DNA of 64,000 bases from Planctomycetota bacterium (GCA_016191165.1 JACPPF010000121.1:1-64000), one strand, 5' to 3'; positions 33,937-42,633 are shown, counted from the first letter of the stretch. The notes: generated by a model from the letters alone, not told the origin. Translations and numbers: made by a program.

Positions 33937-34683
33937 ATGAACAAGACCATCCTCTCCGTTCTGGCCCATCCGGACGATGCTGAATTCCTGTGCGCGGGCA
34001 CGTTGATCCGCCTGAAACAAGAACACGGTTTCGCCATTCACATCGCCTCGATGACGCCCGGCGACTGCGGCTCCGCGGAACTCGGCCCCGACGAGATCAG
34101 CCGCATCCGCCGCGAAGAAGGTACGCGCGCCGCGGCCTTGATTGGCGCCACCTATCATTGCCTTGAGGAAAAGGATTTGCGCGTGTTCCACGGCGAACTG
34201 GCGCTGGAAAAAGTGACCCGGCTTCTGCGCTCGGTCCAGCCGGGCATCGTGTTGACTCACAGTCCAGCGGATTACATGCTCGATCACGAAATGACCAGCA
34301 CGATCACGCGCGCCGCGGCATTCGCGGCGCCGATCCCGAACTTCATGAGTGAACGTCCGCTCGGTCCGGTGTTGGCGCATATCCCGCATCTTTACTACTG
34401 CGATCCGATCGAGGGGAAGAATGCGCTGGGCGAGGACGTGACACCGGGGTTTCGCATCGACATCAGCGGCGTGATCGCGACCAAGGCGGAAATGCTCGCC
34501 GCGCACGCCAGCCAGCGCGAGTGGCTCCTGAAACACCACGGCATGGATCAATATTTGCAAGCCATGCGCGACTGGGGCGCCCAGCGCGGCCGCGAGTGCG
34601 GCGCCGCCTTCGCGGAGGGCTTTCGCCAGCACCTGGGCCACGGGTATCCGCGCGACAACGTACTTGCCGATTTGTTGCGTTAG
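33937..34683 (+). CDS. PIG-L family zinc-dependent deacetylase
   Basis: This 248-residue LmbE/PIG-L type hydrolase removes acetyl groups from N-acetylglucosaminyl compounds or relatives. The zinc-binding AHPDDAE motif is at residues 10-16 (H11, D14). A distal His motif lies in DYMLDHEMTS (the third ligand), and the FEITDVSGVI-like block appears as FRIDISGVIATKAEMLAAHASQ. The length is typical at about 240-260. The family includes bacillithiol and mycothiol enzymes and antibiotic deacetylases, so the substrate is unknown. No signal peptide. Confidence 0.9.
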   Translation: MNKTILSVLAHPDDAEFLCAGTLIRLKQEHGFAIHIASMTPGDCGSAELGPDEISRIRREEGTRAAALIGATYHCLEEKDLRVFHGELALEKVTRLLRSVQPGIVLTHSPADYMLDHEMTSTITRAAAFAAPIPNFMSERPLGPVLAHIPHLYYCDPIEGKNALGEDVTPGFRIDISGVIATKAEMLAAHASQREWLLKHHGMDQYLQAMRDWGAQRGRECGAAFAEGFRQHLGHGYPRDNVLADLLR

Positions 34684-34692
34684 TCTGAACGG

Positions 34693-34858
34693 TTTTGACT
34701 TGAGCCTTATTTTCTGGTTCCCAAACTCTGTTTGGGAACCCACGAGAGCGAAACTCTGTTTCGCAAGAGAAACGCCGCATTGAAACGGAGTTTCCCAACT
34801 TGCGTTCCCAAACAGAGTCTGGGGAACGAGGGCAACGATTTTGACTTGGGCCTTATTT
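34693..34858. repeat. Imperfect 20-bp direct repeats flanking a GGTTCCCAAA palindrome cluster
   Basis: TTTTGACTTGAGCCTTATTT (34693-34712) recurs with one mismatch at 34839-34858, where it overlaps the stop codon of the BON gene. In between are the palindrome GGTTCCCAAA-CTCTG-TTTGGGAACC (34716-34740) and a degenerate inverted copy near 34803-34828. The layout suggests an insertion that duplicated its target. Confidence 0.7.
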
Positions 34859-35614
34859 CGCTTGCACGACTTGCAGCACATTCTGCACGTCGGCCACGCC
34901 CGGCAAGGTGCGGACCAACCCTTCGACGATACGCTTTTCGCGGGCCGAACCCACGCTGCCGGTCAGGATGATGACCGTCCCCTGGGCGGTGACCTGGATG
35001 TTCTTCTTGCCTTGCAAAAAGCTGGAACGCTCGATGGCTGCCTTGGCATTGGCATAGAGGTCCGACGATTTGTGAACGATGCGCGGCACGTCGTCACCCA
35101 GAAAGGTGGAGTAGACCGGCCCGCGCGGCTGGCCGACGGTGTTGAAGCCCGTGCCCTGGGTCGTCGTGGTGGTCGTCCCCTTCGCCCCGGCGCCGCCTCT
35201 CGTGGTGGTCGTGGTGGTGGTGTAGATACCCTGGCCAAAGGTGCCGGTCTGGGTGCGGGTCGATCCAACCGAAGTGGTGAATTTGCTGGGCATTCCCACG
35301 GAGAGATAGTCAACGTAGGAGGAGACGAACGGGTTGGAGTTGCTGGGGACGGAGGTCGCCGAACCTTTGCCGCTGTTGATGGCGGAGAGGTCCAGACTGG
35401 TGGCGCCGGCCGAGCCCTGGTTGGCGTTGGCGCCGAGGTTGGCCGAGGTAAGCCCTCCGCCGCCGCCGGCTCCTCCGCCCATGCCACCCCCGCCAGTCCC
35501 GATGGTCGTCCCGCCGCCGCCGGTCGTGATCGTCTGGGCGCTCACCGCGGCCGGCATTCCGATAAGGACCATTCCCACGACGGCGGCGATGGATAAAAAA
35601 CGTTGGCGCAACAT
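34853..35614 (-). CDS. Secreted BON-domain protein with a Gly/Thr-rich region
   Basis: This 253-residue protein has a Sec signal peptide (FLSIAAVVGMVLIGMPAAVSA), a Gly/Thr low-complexity segment (residues about 28-150, with poly-Gly and a run of seven threonines) and a C-terminal BON domain from about residue 185 (IQVTAQGTVIILTGSVGSAREKRIVEGLVRTLPGVADVQNVL). BON domains bind phospholipid or envelope partners and recur in osmoprotective and secretin-related proteins. The stop codon lies within a 20-bp direct repeat. The stable hydrophilic linker suggests an envelope attachment role. Confidence 0.82.
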   Translation of the reverse strand: MLRQRFLSIAAVVGMVLIGMPAAVSAQTITTGGGGTTIGTGGGGMGGGAGGGGGLTSANLGANANQGSAGATSLDLSAINSGKGSATSVPSNSNPFVSSYVDYLSVGMPSKFTTSVGSTRTQTGTFGQGIYTTTTTTTRGGAGAKGTTTTTTQGTGFNTVGQPRGPVYSTFLGDDVPRIVHKSSDLYANAKAAIERSSFLQGKKNIQVTAQGTVIILTGSVGSAREKRIVEGLVRTLPGVADVQNVLQVVQAK

Positions 35615-35759
35615 GGGTCACATTCTCCACACCGGGAAGGGAGTAGCGGTTATCGTCATTGTATCGTCATCGGCCGCCATGCGTCATCAATCAAATCCCA
35701 TTTTTCATTATGAGAATGAGAAAGACGGTTTGCAATCCGAACATCTGGGCGCGGCGGTA

Positions 35760-35829
35760 GTGTCTCAGTTTGACGGTAGACCTCACGCGGAGCGTGAGGT
35801 CTACCATGCGCCGAAGCAAAGTGAGACAC
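35760..35829. repeat. Nested palindrome: 13-bp perfect inner arms, 13-bp outer arms
   Basis: Inner arms 35776-35788 (GTAGACCTCACGC) and 35792-35804 pair perfectly around GGA. Outer arms 35760-35772 and 35817-35829 (GTGTCTCA-type) pair with one mismatch. The element sits in the 263-nt gap between two minus-strand genes, the BON gene and the FHA regulator. No gene is seen in the rest of that gap. Confidence 0.8.
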
Positions 35830-35877
35830 CACCGGCGCGGCTCGATTTACGCTCCACCGGGTTGAATCCAGTGCCTC

Positions 35878-36450
35878 CTATGGATGCTGCTCTTTTCCAC
35901 GCCAGCGGGCCAGGAGTTCCAGGCGGGATTTGACCTCCAGCTTCCGATAGATTGCCCGAATGTGGTTGTGAACCGTGTGTTGGCTCAAACCCATGGCGCT
36001 GGCGATTTCCTTCTCTCCCAGCGGCGTCAGGAGTTGATCGAAGACGCGCCGTTCCGCCTTGCTGAGCTGTTCCAGTTCCGCTGACCGCAAGGGCGGCCGG
36101 GCGAAGGCCAGGAACGTGGATGCTTCCGATAACTCATCCTCCGCCCGCACGGGCTGATCGTGGGCTATCAACTGGAACTGGGCAAAACCAAAGCGAACGA
36201 GCTGCCCTGGCTGAACCTCGGCCTTGGTTATGGGCTGACCGTCGAGAAAGGTGCCATTGCGGCTGTTCAGGTCCTTGAGAACAACCGACGCCTCCTGTAC
36301 GAAAAGGTCCGCGTGCTTGCGCGATACCGACAGATCGCTCAGGACAAAAGCGCAGCGCGACAACCGGCCGATTCGGTAGCTTTCGCCAACCACGAGGTGG
36401 CCGGGGCCGTTCTCCAAGGACCGATCGATGCATATCAGGCGAAGCACCAT
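35878..36450 (-). CDS. FHA-domain / LuxR-type helix-turn-helix regulator
   Basis: This 190-residue two-domain protein has an FHA phosphothreonine-recognition domain at about residues 20-95, with YRIGRLSRCAFVLSDLSVSRKHADLFV and LNSRNGTFLDG. The LuxR/GerE helix-turn-helix is at about 125-185 (LSKAERRVFDQLLTPLGEKEIASAMGLSQHTVHNHIRAIYRKLEVKSR). This joins Ser/Thr-kinase signalling directly to DNA binding, with no receiver domain. ATG 36450 is used. Extra frame upstream to 36537 is a leader that crosses a perfect palindrome at 36496. Planctomycetes have many Ser/Thr kinases, so a kinase-driven switch is plausible but unproven. Confidence 0.85.
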   Translation of the reverse strand: MVLRLICIDRSLENGPGHLVVGESYRIGRLSRCAFVLSDLSVSRKHADLFVQEASVVLKDLNSRNGTFLDGQPITKAEVQPGQLVRFGFAQFQLIAHDQPVRAEDELSEASTFLAFARPPLRSAELEQLSKAERRVFDQLLTPLGEKEIASAMGLSQHTVHNHIRAIYRKLEVKSRLELLARWRGKEQHP

Positions 36451-36495
36451 CAAGACTCCCGTTCGCCAAAAAAAAAAGCGCCCTTTTGCCAAAAA

Positions 36496-36511
36496 TGACC
36501 TGATCAGGTCA
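36496..36511. promoter_or_regulatory. Perfect 16-bp palindrome, possible operator of the FHA-HTH gene
   Basis: TGACCTGATCAGGTCA is a perfect palindrome centred 54 nt upstream of ATG 36450, where a repressor or an autoregulatory LuxR-type dimer would be expected to bind. No second copy was seen in the window, so it looks gene-specific. Confidence 0.45.
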
Positions 36512-36919
36512 TTGCACGCGTGGCGAACTTGTTGCATAGTGATTCATGTCGGCGTCGCTCCATCAATCAGCCCCCATCCCGATGTCAATCGTCTTGGCAC
36601 TCGGGATGGCTCTTTTTACAGACACCCCCTTCAACGCGGGATGGTCGTGCGGGGCACCCTTCTCAAACCAAACAGCCACGGATGAAACCCGGCACGGGCA
36701 AGCCACAGCCAAATCAGCCACGGAATCACGTTGTACGCAAAAATCCACCAGATAACGACCGCGGCGAAGCACGGTTTTTTTGACGCTGGTCTTTGCATTT
36801 GATCCGTGTTCCATTCGTGGCCAAGACCTTTTTGTTTGTAATGGTGCCAAGGCCTCTTTTTCTCCGTGTTTTTCGGTTCTACCCTACTGCACGCGACACG
36901 AAATGACACCTCCTCATTA

Positions 36920-37016
36920 ACGACCCGTGACCGTAAGGCAGCGTTGGGCTTGTTCCCGCTCCCTTCCGGTCGCGGCTCGTAACAACTTTGCCAATCTCGA
37001 GCGCGTGCAGTATAAT
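36920..37016. repeat. Inverted second copy of the 29181 palindrome with flank
   Basis: Arms 36920-36942 and 36958-36980 (ending TTCCGGTCGCGGCTCGT) are followed by AATCTCGAGCGCGTGCAGTA, the reverse complement of the flank at 29150-29170. The conserved flank shows the unit is longer than the palindrome. Confidence 0.8.
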
Positions 37017-37179
37017 CCCGTCCTTGAAACGAGTAATTGTTTTTTATCCGGTTTTGTGTTGGTCGCCTTTCCGATTTTTTAGTTCCCTATCCTTTCATTT
37101 TTTTTTTAGGTGACTCCGCGGCAGTACCGGTTCCTGTGGAAGATTTTTGAGTCCAGATTTCAAGCCAGGCACGGCGGCT

Positions 37180-38136
37180 TCAATCTTCTGGTTGCCGTCG
37201 CTCCCATTCCTCGAGCGTCGCGGCATAGGCGTGCGCTTGAGCCACGAAATCGATGCCAGCCAGGTTTTTCCAGGCGTCCATCAGTTTTCGGAACACGGGA
37301 CCGGGACGGCCATCGGCGACAGTTTGCCCCTCGAAGGTCGTGGCGTGGACGAGTGCGAACGTTGTCGCCGTGCAGAAAATCTCCTCGGCCTGAAGCATTT
37401 CATAGCGGCCCAGGTTGGTCTCGCGGGTGGCCAGGCCCAATTGTCGGGCCAGTTCAATCGTCGTGGCTCGACTGACCCCCAGCAGTATGTTGCGAGGCTC
37501 CGGGGTGAGGAGGACGTCGTCTTTGACCAGGAACACATTCCAACCCGGGCCCTCGGCCAAAAATCCATCGGGATCGAGCAACACCGGCCAGCGGCCTTCC
37601 CCCATCCGTCGCGCCTGGAGATTGGCCATCTGGTAATGCAGTCGGCTACGCGTTTTGGCCTTGGGATCGACCAGCGTCGCGGGCAACGCTTGCTGAGCGG
37701 GAATAACCAGGTGAACGCCGTTTTCATATGTGGCGGCGAAACGACCCATGTGCGTGATCAGCGGCCAGCAGTTGATCGAGATCGTGGGCCGCAACGGCTC
37801 GGCAAAGGCGCGGCGATACAGGTCGAGCGGCCCGCGCGAAACGTCGTGCATGATCTGCCAGTCCATGTCCGCAGCTTCCGTGGGCAGATTTCTTTTTAGC
37901 GTTTCGAGCGTAATACGCTCCATCTCGGCGGGGGACAACCCACAGTCAATCTCGAGCAGTTTCAATGAAGCGTACAACCGGTTCAGATGGTCGCGCAGTT
38001 TGAACGGCTCGCGGCGGTAGGTTCGCGTCATCTCAAAGGCCATGTCCCCGTACATGAGAGCCGAATCGAAGATCGAAACACGGGCCTCCGCCTCCGTCAC
38101 GAATCGCCCGTTGAAAAACACCGTACGCTGTGCCAT
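37180..38136 (-). CDS. Class IV PLP-dependent aminotransferase (BCAT / D-amino acid type)
   Basis: This 318-residue fold-type IV enzyme begins AQRTVFFNGRFVTEAEARVSIFDSALMYGDMAFEMTRTY, the class opening. The FLAEGPGWNVFLVKDDVLLTPEP and ILLGVSRATTIELARQLG blocks bind PLP phosphate, and EIFCTATTFALVHAT closes the site. The catalytic-lysine segment reads DPKAKTRSRLHYQM, so the nearest lysines (K159, K161) lie further from the conserved Tyr (Y168) than in canonical KxxxNY enzymes. ATG 38136 is preceded by GAGGAAGCG. It lies 51 nt after the symporter stop and is probably cotranscribed with it. Confidence 0.83.
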   Translation of the reverse strand: MAQRTVFFNGRFVTEAEARVSIFDSALMYGDMAFEMTRTYRREPFKLRDHLNRLYASLKLLEIDCGLSPAEMERITLETLKRNLPTEAADMDWQIMHDVSRGPLDLYRRAFAEPLRPTISINCWPLITHMGRFAATYENGVHLVIPAQQALPATLVDPKAKTRSRLHYQMANLQARRMGEGRWPVLLDPDGFLAEGPGWNVFLVKDDVLLTPEPRNILLGVSRATTIELARQLGLATRETNLGRYEMLQAEEIFCTATTFALVHATTFEGQTVADGRPGPVFRKLMDAWKNLAGIDFVAQAHAYAATLEEWERRQPED

Positions 38137-38186
38137 CGCTTCCTCGGAATTAAGCCGGCTCCCGCCAGGAGCCGGGATTACGCCGG

Positions 38187-39677
38187 TCATTCCCTTGACG
38201 CCTGGTCCCTGACACCTGAAACCTGGCCCACGGGGATCAGGCTCACGACGCTACCGACGACAACCCCCGCCACAAACGCAGCCGGGCCCGTCCAAAGAAA
38301 CTCCAGCCCGCCGAGCTTGAAGAACGCTATCCCCACCGCCACGCCGACGCTGGCAACCGTCGCCGCCGCGCCTCCCAGCGGGCGAGCCCACGGCACAAAG
38401 AGGGCCAGGAAAAAAAGCACGAATAGCGGCGCGGTCAAAAGGTTCACCACCTTGATGCACAACTCCAGCAGGTTCGAAGCTAACTCCCCCACGAATGTGC
38501 TCAACAGCACGGCAATCATGCCAACCCCGATCGAGGCCCAGCGGGCCACACGAACCTCGTCCTGCGGGCTCCATTTCTCCCGGCGATACCGGCCAATGAA
38601 ATCGGTCGTGATGACGGCACTGGCTGAGTTCATCCCCGAAGAAAGGCTCGACATGGCCGCGGACAACATGGCCGCGATCACCAGCCCCGAGACCCCGGCC
38701 GGCAGGACGTCGACGACAAACCGAGGCAACATTTCATCCGCTTGCTCGAGCAAGGGCCTTTCCGATGCGAGCACCTCGGGATGGGCCGTGAAGTAGGCGA
38801 GCACCGCCAGCCCTGCCACCGCCAGCAACAACGCGATGGCGACGTCGGCCAGCAAGTGGATGCCAAACGACCAGCGCGCCGCGCCGGCATCGCGCGTCGA
38901 GAGGTAGCGCTGAATCGCCATCTGGTCTGCCCCGGCCGTGCAGGTCATCCACACCACCATGTTGAGGAACGCCCCCATGAACGTCACGCGAACGTCGGCG
39001 CGGAACCAAAACACCGGCTCCTGCCAATGCGGCGCCCACTCCGTCGGCCACCACGCGGCAATACCTCCCAGGCTCACGCTGACAACCACCACGATCGCGA
39101 TGGCGCCGCCAAACATGATGAACGATTGCAGGGCATCCGTGACAACCACCGCCCGCATCCCGCCCTCGGCTGCATAGATCAAGGTAACGACGCCCATCGC
39201 TGCCGAAATCAGCGGCGCCCACAGGGGATCGATGCCAAGCAACGGCACGATGATCTTGTTCGTGGTCGCATAGAGAATGGCCGCCATCCACACGGTGCGC
39301 AAGGCCATGAACATGACCGCGCCCAGAAGTCGGCCCCCGAGGCCGAGGCGCGATTCGAGCAATTCATAACCGCTGGTGACTTTTTCGCGCATGATGCGCG
39401 GAATCAGCACCCACCCGACAATTAGCATCACAACGGGAAACGCGGTGAGCTGGGCGAACATCATCGGTCCGTTCTTGATCATCTCCCCTGGGTAGGCCAG
39501 GTATGACAAGGTGCTGGTTAGCGTGGCAAACAGCGACAGCCCGATCATCCACGGATTCATCCGCCGACCGCCCAGCAAAAAGTCGTCGGCGGTCACCGCG
39601 CGCATCCGGTAATATCGCCCCACGGCAAGCATGGCCACCGCATAGCCGCCGATGACCAGATAATCGAGGAGGTCCAT
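38187..39677 (-). CDS. Sodium:solute symporter (SSS family)
   Basis: This 496-residue permease has about 13 hydrophobic helices and the family signature in the centre (GMNSASAVITTDFIGRY, matching the SSF signature block with SxxSSGMNS). The start MDLLDYLVIGGYAVAMLAVGRYYR and the GGRRMNPWMIGLSLFATLTSTLSYLAYPGE segment are typical of planctomycete and Bacteroidetes SSS transporters for sugars, sialic acid or similar solutes. The C-terminal dozen residues (GVRDQASRE) are unusual and fall in a repeat-like sequence. The downstream class IV aminotransferase suggests an amino acid or keto acid link, but this is weak. Confidence 0.88.
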   Translation of the reverse strand: MDLLDYLVIGGYAVAMLAVGRYYRMRAVTADDFLLGGRRMNPWMIGLSLFATLTSTLSYLAYPGEMIKNGPMMFAQLTAFPVVMLIVGWVLIPRIMREKVTSGYELLESRLGLGGRLLGAVMFMALRTVWMAAILYATTNKIIVPLLGIDPLWAPLISAAMGVVTLIYAAEGGMRAVVVTDALQSFIMFGGAIAIVVVVSVSLGGIAAWWPTEWAPHWQEPVFWFRADVRVTFMGAFLNMVVWMTCTAGADQMAIQRYLSTRDAGAARWSFGIHLLADVAIALLLAVAGLAVLAYFTAHPEVLASERPLLEQADEMLPRFVVDVLPAGVSGLVIAAMLSAAMSSLSSGMNSASAVITTDFIGRYRREKWSPQDEVRVARWASIGVGMIAVLLSTFVGELASNLLELCIKVVNLLTAPLFVLFFLALFVPWARPLGGAAATVASVGVAVGIAFFKLGGLEFLWTGPAAFVAGVVVGSVVSLIPVGQVSGVRDQASRE

Positions 39678-40193
39678 GCTTCACCAGGGGCAGGAAGTGT
39701 TGTCATTGATTCGTCGCGAATCGTTGCCCGCGGAAAAAATCATTACACCCATTGTGGCTTCGCGTCGGAAACGTCCCTGTCCGCGGCGGAACGCAAACCC
39801 ACGCGGGATCGAGAGAGGGAAAACCAACCTTGAATCGGGCCGACAACTCCATTGACTTTAGCAAGCGCCGCGGTAGGATCAAGTTGTTTTCCACCAGGAA
39901 CCAAAAACCTCGAGACGAAGAACAGGGAACCAGCATGACGAGAACCCCGTCCGACACCCCGCAATAGGTAATCGAGTGTATCAAGTGTGCGAGTGTGAGC
40001 GCCATGGTATGGGACGACAAAAAGAGACCCGCTTGCGGACCTGATTTGACGTTGAATCATCCAACACTTTTGCCACGAAGGCGTAACAAAACAAACCCGG
40101 CGTTCGCGGCGGCCCGAAAACAGACCGTTGACTTTGCGGTAAACTGCGACCAAGATAGGTCTGCCCCAATCCCACCTGCCAAGGAGCCTGCCA
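39678..40193. other. Intergenic region between divergent symporter and G8 protein genes
   Basis: The 516 nt have minus-strand open frames (for example 39703-40020), but these have no ribosome site, no signal and overlapping alternatives in other frames, so I do not call a gene. The stretch must contain two divergent promoters. TTGACT near 40129 may be a -35 element, without a matching -10. An internal repeat could be present but cannot be shown from one copy. Confidence 0.4.
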
Positions 40194-42536
40194 ATGTCCC
40201 TCCACTTCAAGTATGTGCCCGTTTTGGTGTTGGCGTTCGCGCTGCCCGCATCGGCCCAGGAACATAAAGAGGCCAGGCCGGGTAACTTGATCCGCTCGGC
40301 CAAGAGCGGGGCGTGGTCGGCGGCCTCCACCTGGCACGGCGGGAAAGTCCCCGGCGCTGGTGCTCGGGTCCAGGTTCGTGCCGGCCATGTCGTGATCTAT
40401 GACGCCAAATCCGATGCCGTCATTCGCTTCCTCCACGTCGCCGGCACGCTGTCGTTTGCCACGAATCAGGACACATTACTCAATGTCGGCCTCATCAAAA
40501 TCCAGGCTGGACACGATGCCAGCGAGAACGGTTTCGACTGCGATGTCCACACGGCAGTCGATGACGTGAAATGGCCGCAGCCCGTCTTTCAGGTCGGCAC
40601 ACCGACGAACCCCATCGACGCCAAGCATACCGCGCTCATCCGCTTGCACTACATCGAAGGGACGGACAAGAACTCCTGGCCCGCCATCGTCTGCTGCGGC
40701 GGACGCATGGACCTGCACGGCACACCCATGAACCGCACCTGGGTTCGGCTCGGCGCCAACGCCGCCAAGGGAGACGCGACGGTCACGCTCGATCAGCCGG
40801 TCGCTGGATGGAAGGCCGGCGATCGCATCATCGTCACCGTCACCAATCGCAACTACGGCAAGGGCGGGACGACGGAGACGCGACTTATCAAGCAAATCGA
40901 CAAGACCAGGATCATTCTCGATGAGCCGCTGGCCTACGCGCATCTGGGCGAGGGCGATTTCCGCGCCGAGGTCGCGAACCTCTCCCGCAATGTCACCGTC
41001 GAATCGGCCGACCCCAAGGGCATTCGCGGGCACACCATGTACCATCGCGGCTCCGCAGGCTCGATCAGCTATGCCGAGTTTCGCCACCTCGGCAAGGCGG
41101 GCGTCCTGGGGCGATACAGTCTGCACTTTCACCTGTGCGGCGACACCATGCGCGGCAGCAGCGTCATTGGCGCTTCGCTCTGGGATAGCCACAATCGCTG
41201 GCTGACGATTCACGGCACCAACTACCTCGTGGTTCGCGATTGCGTCGGCTACAAGAGCCTGGGGCACGGGTTCTTCATGGAAGACGGCACCGAGGTGTTC
41301 AACGTGCTCGACCGCAATCTCGCCGTCGGCGCGGTGCGCACCAAACGGTTGCCCAAGCAAGTGTTGCCGTTCGATTCAAACAACGGCGCCGGCTTCTGGT
41401 GGGCCAACAGCCTGAACACGTTCACGCGCAACGTCGCCGCCGAGAACGACAACTACGGCTTCCGCTTCGAGGCCACCCAGGGGAGTTCGCTCAAACTGAC
41501 GATGAAAGTCGCGCAGCCTGATGGCACGAAACGGACGGTTGACATTCGCACCCTGCCGTTCGTCCGCTTCGACGACAACGAGGTCCATTCCAGTACGGGG
41601 CTCTATGGCCTCAACCTCGGCGAAGGCGTCAACAAGGTCGGCCCGGACGCCCGGCATCCGTTCATCGTCCGCAACATGAAAATCTGGGACACGCATTATG
41701 GCTTCCGCCCGCAGGTGCCATCCTTGCGCGTCGAGAACATGGTGATCCACAAGGTCGCCTATGGCGTCTATCATCCCAACTATGACAATCACGAATACAG
41801 GAACCTCACGATCAGTCAGACCCACACGGAGCCATTCAACCGCGGGCATGACGACATCAGCATCCAGTATGGCCGGCTGACCGTGGACGGCTTGACGTTC
41901 GACGGCTGCCGCTCGGGTGGGATGCCGCTCATTCAAATCAGCGACGACAATCCGACCGGCAAGGCCGAGACGCACATGAAGAACGTCAAGACGATCAACT
42001 GGAAGGACAACAACAAATCGAAAGCCCTTATCAACCTCGGCGGCGGCCCGCGCCCGACACCAAGCACCGAGAAGGGCGTGCCAATCTACTTGCACGACTG
42101 GTACGGCCCCGGCAAACACGCCCAGGTGTCGAGCATGCGCTCGGGCGAATTCAAGGCCGATCCGACTAGGTTCAAGATCGATTTTCCGCTCACCGGCAAC
42201 CAATCTCGTGTAGCTGAAGTCAAGGGCCTCACGTTTCCCAAGCTGCTCGACCCGGTGGATGACCTCGCGCCGACCACCGTCATCACGCACCTAATACCAG
42301 CCGGGAGCGCAAGCGACCGGAAACTCCTCATCCGCGGCACCACCGCCGACAACGGCACGGTGACCAAGGTGATCGTCAACGGCGCCGAGGCCAAGGCAAC
42401 GCGACCGAATTTCGCGGAGTGGGAGATCGTTCTCGACCAGCCCCGAGCGCAAGCGAGCAGGACACCCATTGCGGCGCACGCGGTGGACGCGGCGGGGAAT
42501 GTGGAGAAGAAGGCACACGTGGTGCGAGTGCCATAA
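40194..42536 (+). CDS. Secreted G8-domain and parallel beta-helix protein
   Basis: This 780-residue exported protein has a signal peptide (FKYVPVLVLAFALPASA) and an N-terminal G8 domain at about 35-110 (SAASTWHGGKVPGAGARVQVRAGHVVIYDA). A long beta-helix follows, with the CEMIP/PKHD1-like GRYSLHFHLCGD block and PbH1-type repeats (WDSHNRWLTIHGTNYLVVRDC). The C-terminal domain is an Ig-like strand domain (residues about 690-780) that carries two repeat-derived stretches (PAGSASDRK and PRAQASR). G8/beta-helix proteins bind or degrade polysaccharides such as hyaluronan in animals. A bacterial polysaccharide substrate is possible. Confidence 0.85.
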   Translation: MSLHFKYVPVLVLAFALPASAQEHKEARPGNLIRSAKSGAWSAASTWHGGKVPGAGARVQVRAGHVVIYDAKSDAVIRFLHVAGTLSFATNQDTLLNVGLIKIQAGHDASENGFDCDVHTAVDDVKWPQPVFQVGTPTNPIDAKHTALIRLHYIEGTDKNSWPAIVCCGGRMDLHGTPMNRTWVRLGANAAKGDATVTLDQPVAGWKAGDRIIVTVTNRNYGKGGTTETRLIKQIDKTRIILDEPLAYAHLGEGDFRAEVANLSRNVTVESADPKGIRGHTMYHRGSAGSISYAEFRHLGKAGVLGRYSLHFHLCGDTMRGSSVIGASLWDSHNRWLTIHGTNYLVVRDCVGYKSLGHGFFMEDGTEVFNVLDRNLAVGAVRTKRLPKQVLPFDSNNGAGFWWANSLNTFTRNVAAENDNYGFRFEATQGSSLKLTMKVAQPDGTKRTVDIRTLPFVRFDDNEVHSSTGLYGLNLGEGVNKVGPDARHPFIVRNMKIWDTHYGFRPQVPSLRVENMVIHKVAYGVYHPNYDNHEYRNLTISQTHTEPFNRGHDDISIQYGRLTVDGLTFDGCRSGGMPLIQISDDNPTGKAETHMKNVKTINWKDNNKSKALINLGGGPRPTPSTEKGVPIYLHDWYGPGKHAQVSSMRSGEFKADPTRFKIDFPLTGNQSRVAEVKGLTFPKLLDPVDDLAPTTVITHLIPAGSASDRKLLIRGTTADNGTVTKVIVNGAEAKATRPNFAEWEIVLDQPRAQASRTPIAAHAVDAAGNVEKKAHVVRVP

Positions 42537-42633
42537 GCCAGCCGCGGAGCGGCGGAGGCCAATGGCCAAGGGCGACGGCCCTTGGTATGATGCCCGAGGA
42601 ACCTCCGCTCCGTAATACTCCGGATTTGCCTCT

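Larger units (their letters stand above)
36451..37179. other. Intergenic region upstream of the FHA regulator and downstream of the aminotransferase
   Basis: In 729 nt I see a perfect 16-bp palindrome (36496-36511), the inverted second copy of the 29181 palindrome with its flank (36920-37016), and a T-rich stretch around 37085-37108. Minus-strand frames near 36631-36909 encode a hydrophobic stretch (IWLWLARAGFHPWLFG) that might be a decayed membrane protein, but they have no ribosome site and the start is unclear. No confident gene. Confidence 0.5.

Noticed and set aside
36631-36909. 92-residue minus-strand frame with a hydrophobic stretch
   Set aside because: No ribosome site, uncertain start, and the N-terminal half is low-grade sequence. 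It may be a decayed gene, but evidence is too thin to annotate.
39703-40436. Minus-strand open frames between the symporter and G8 genes
   Set aside because: Three mutually overlapping frames, part of them antisense to the G8 gene, with no signal or ribosome site. Left as intergenic.
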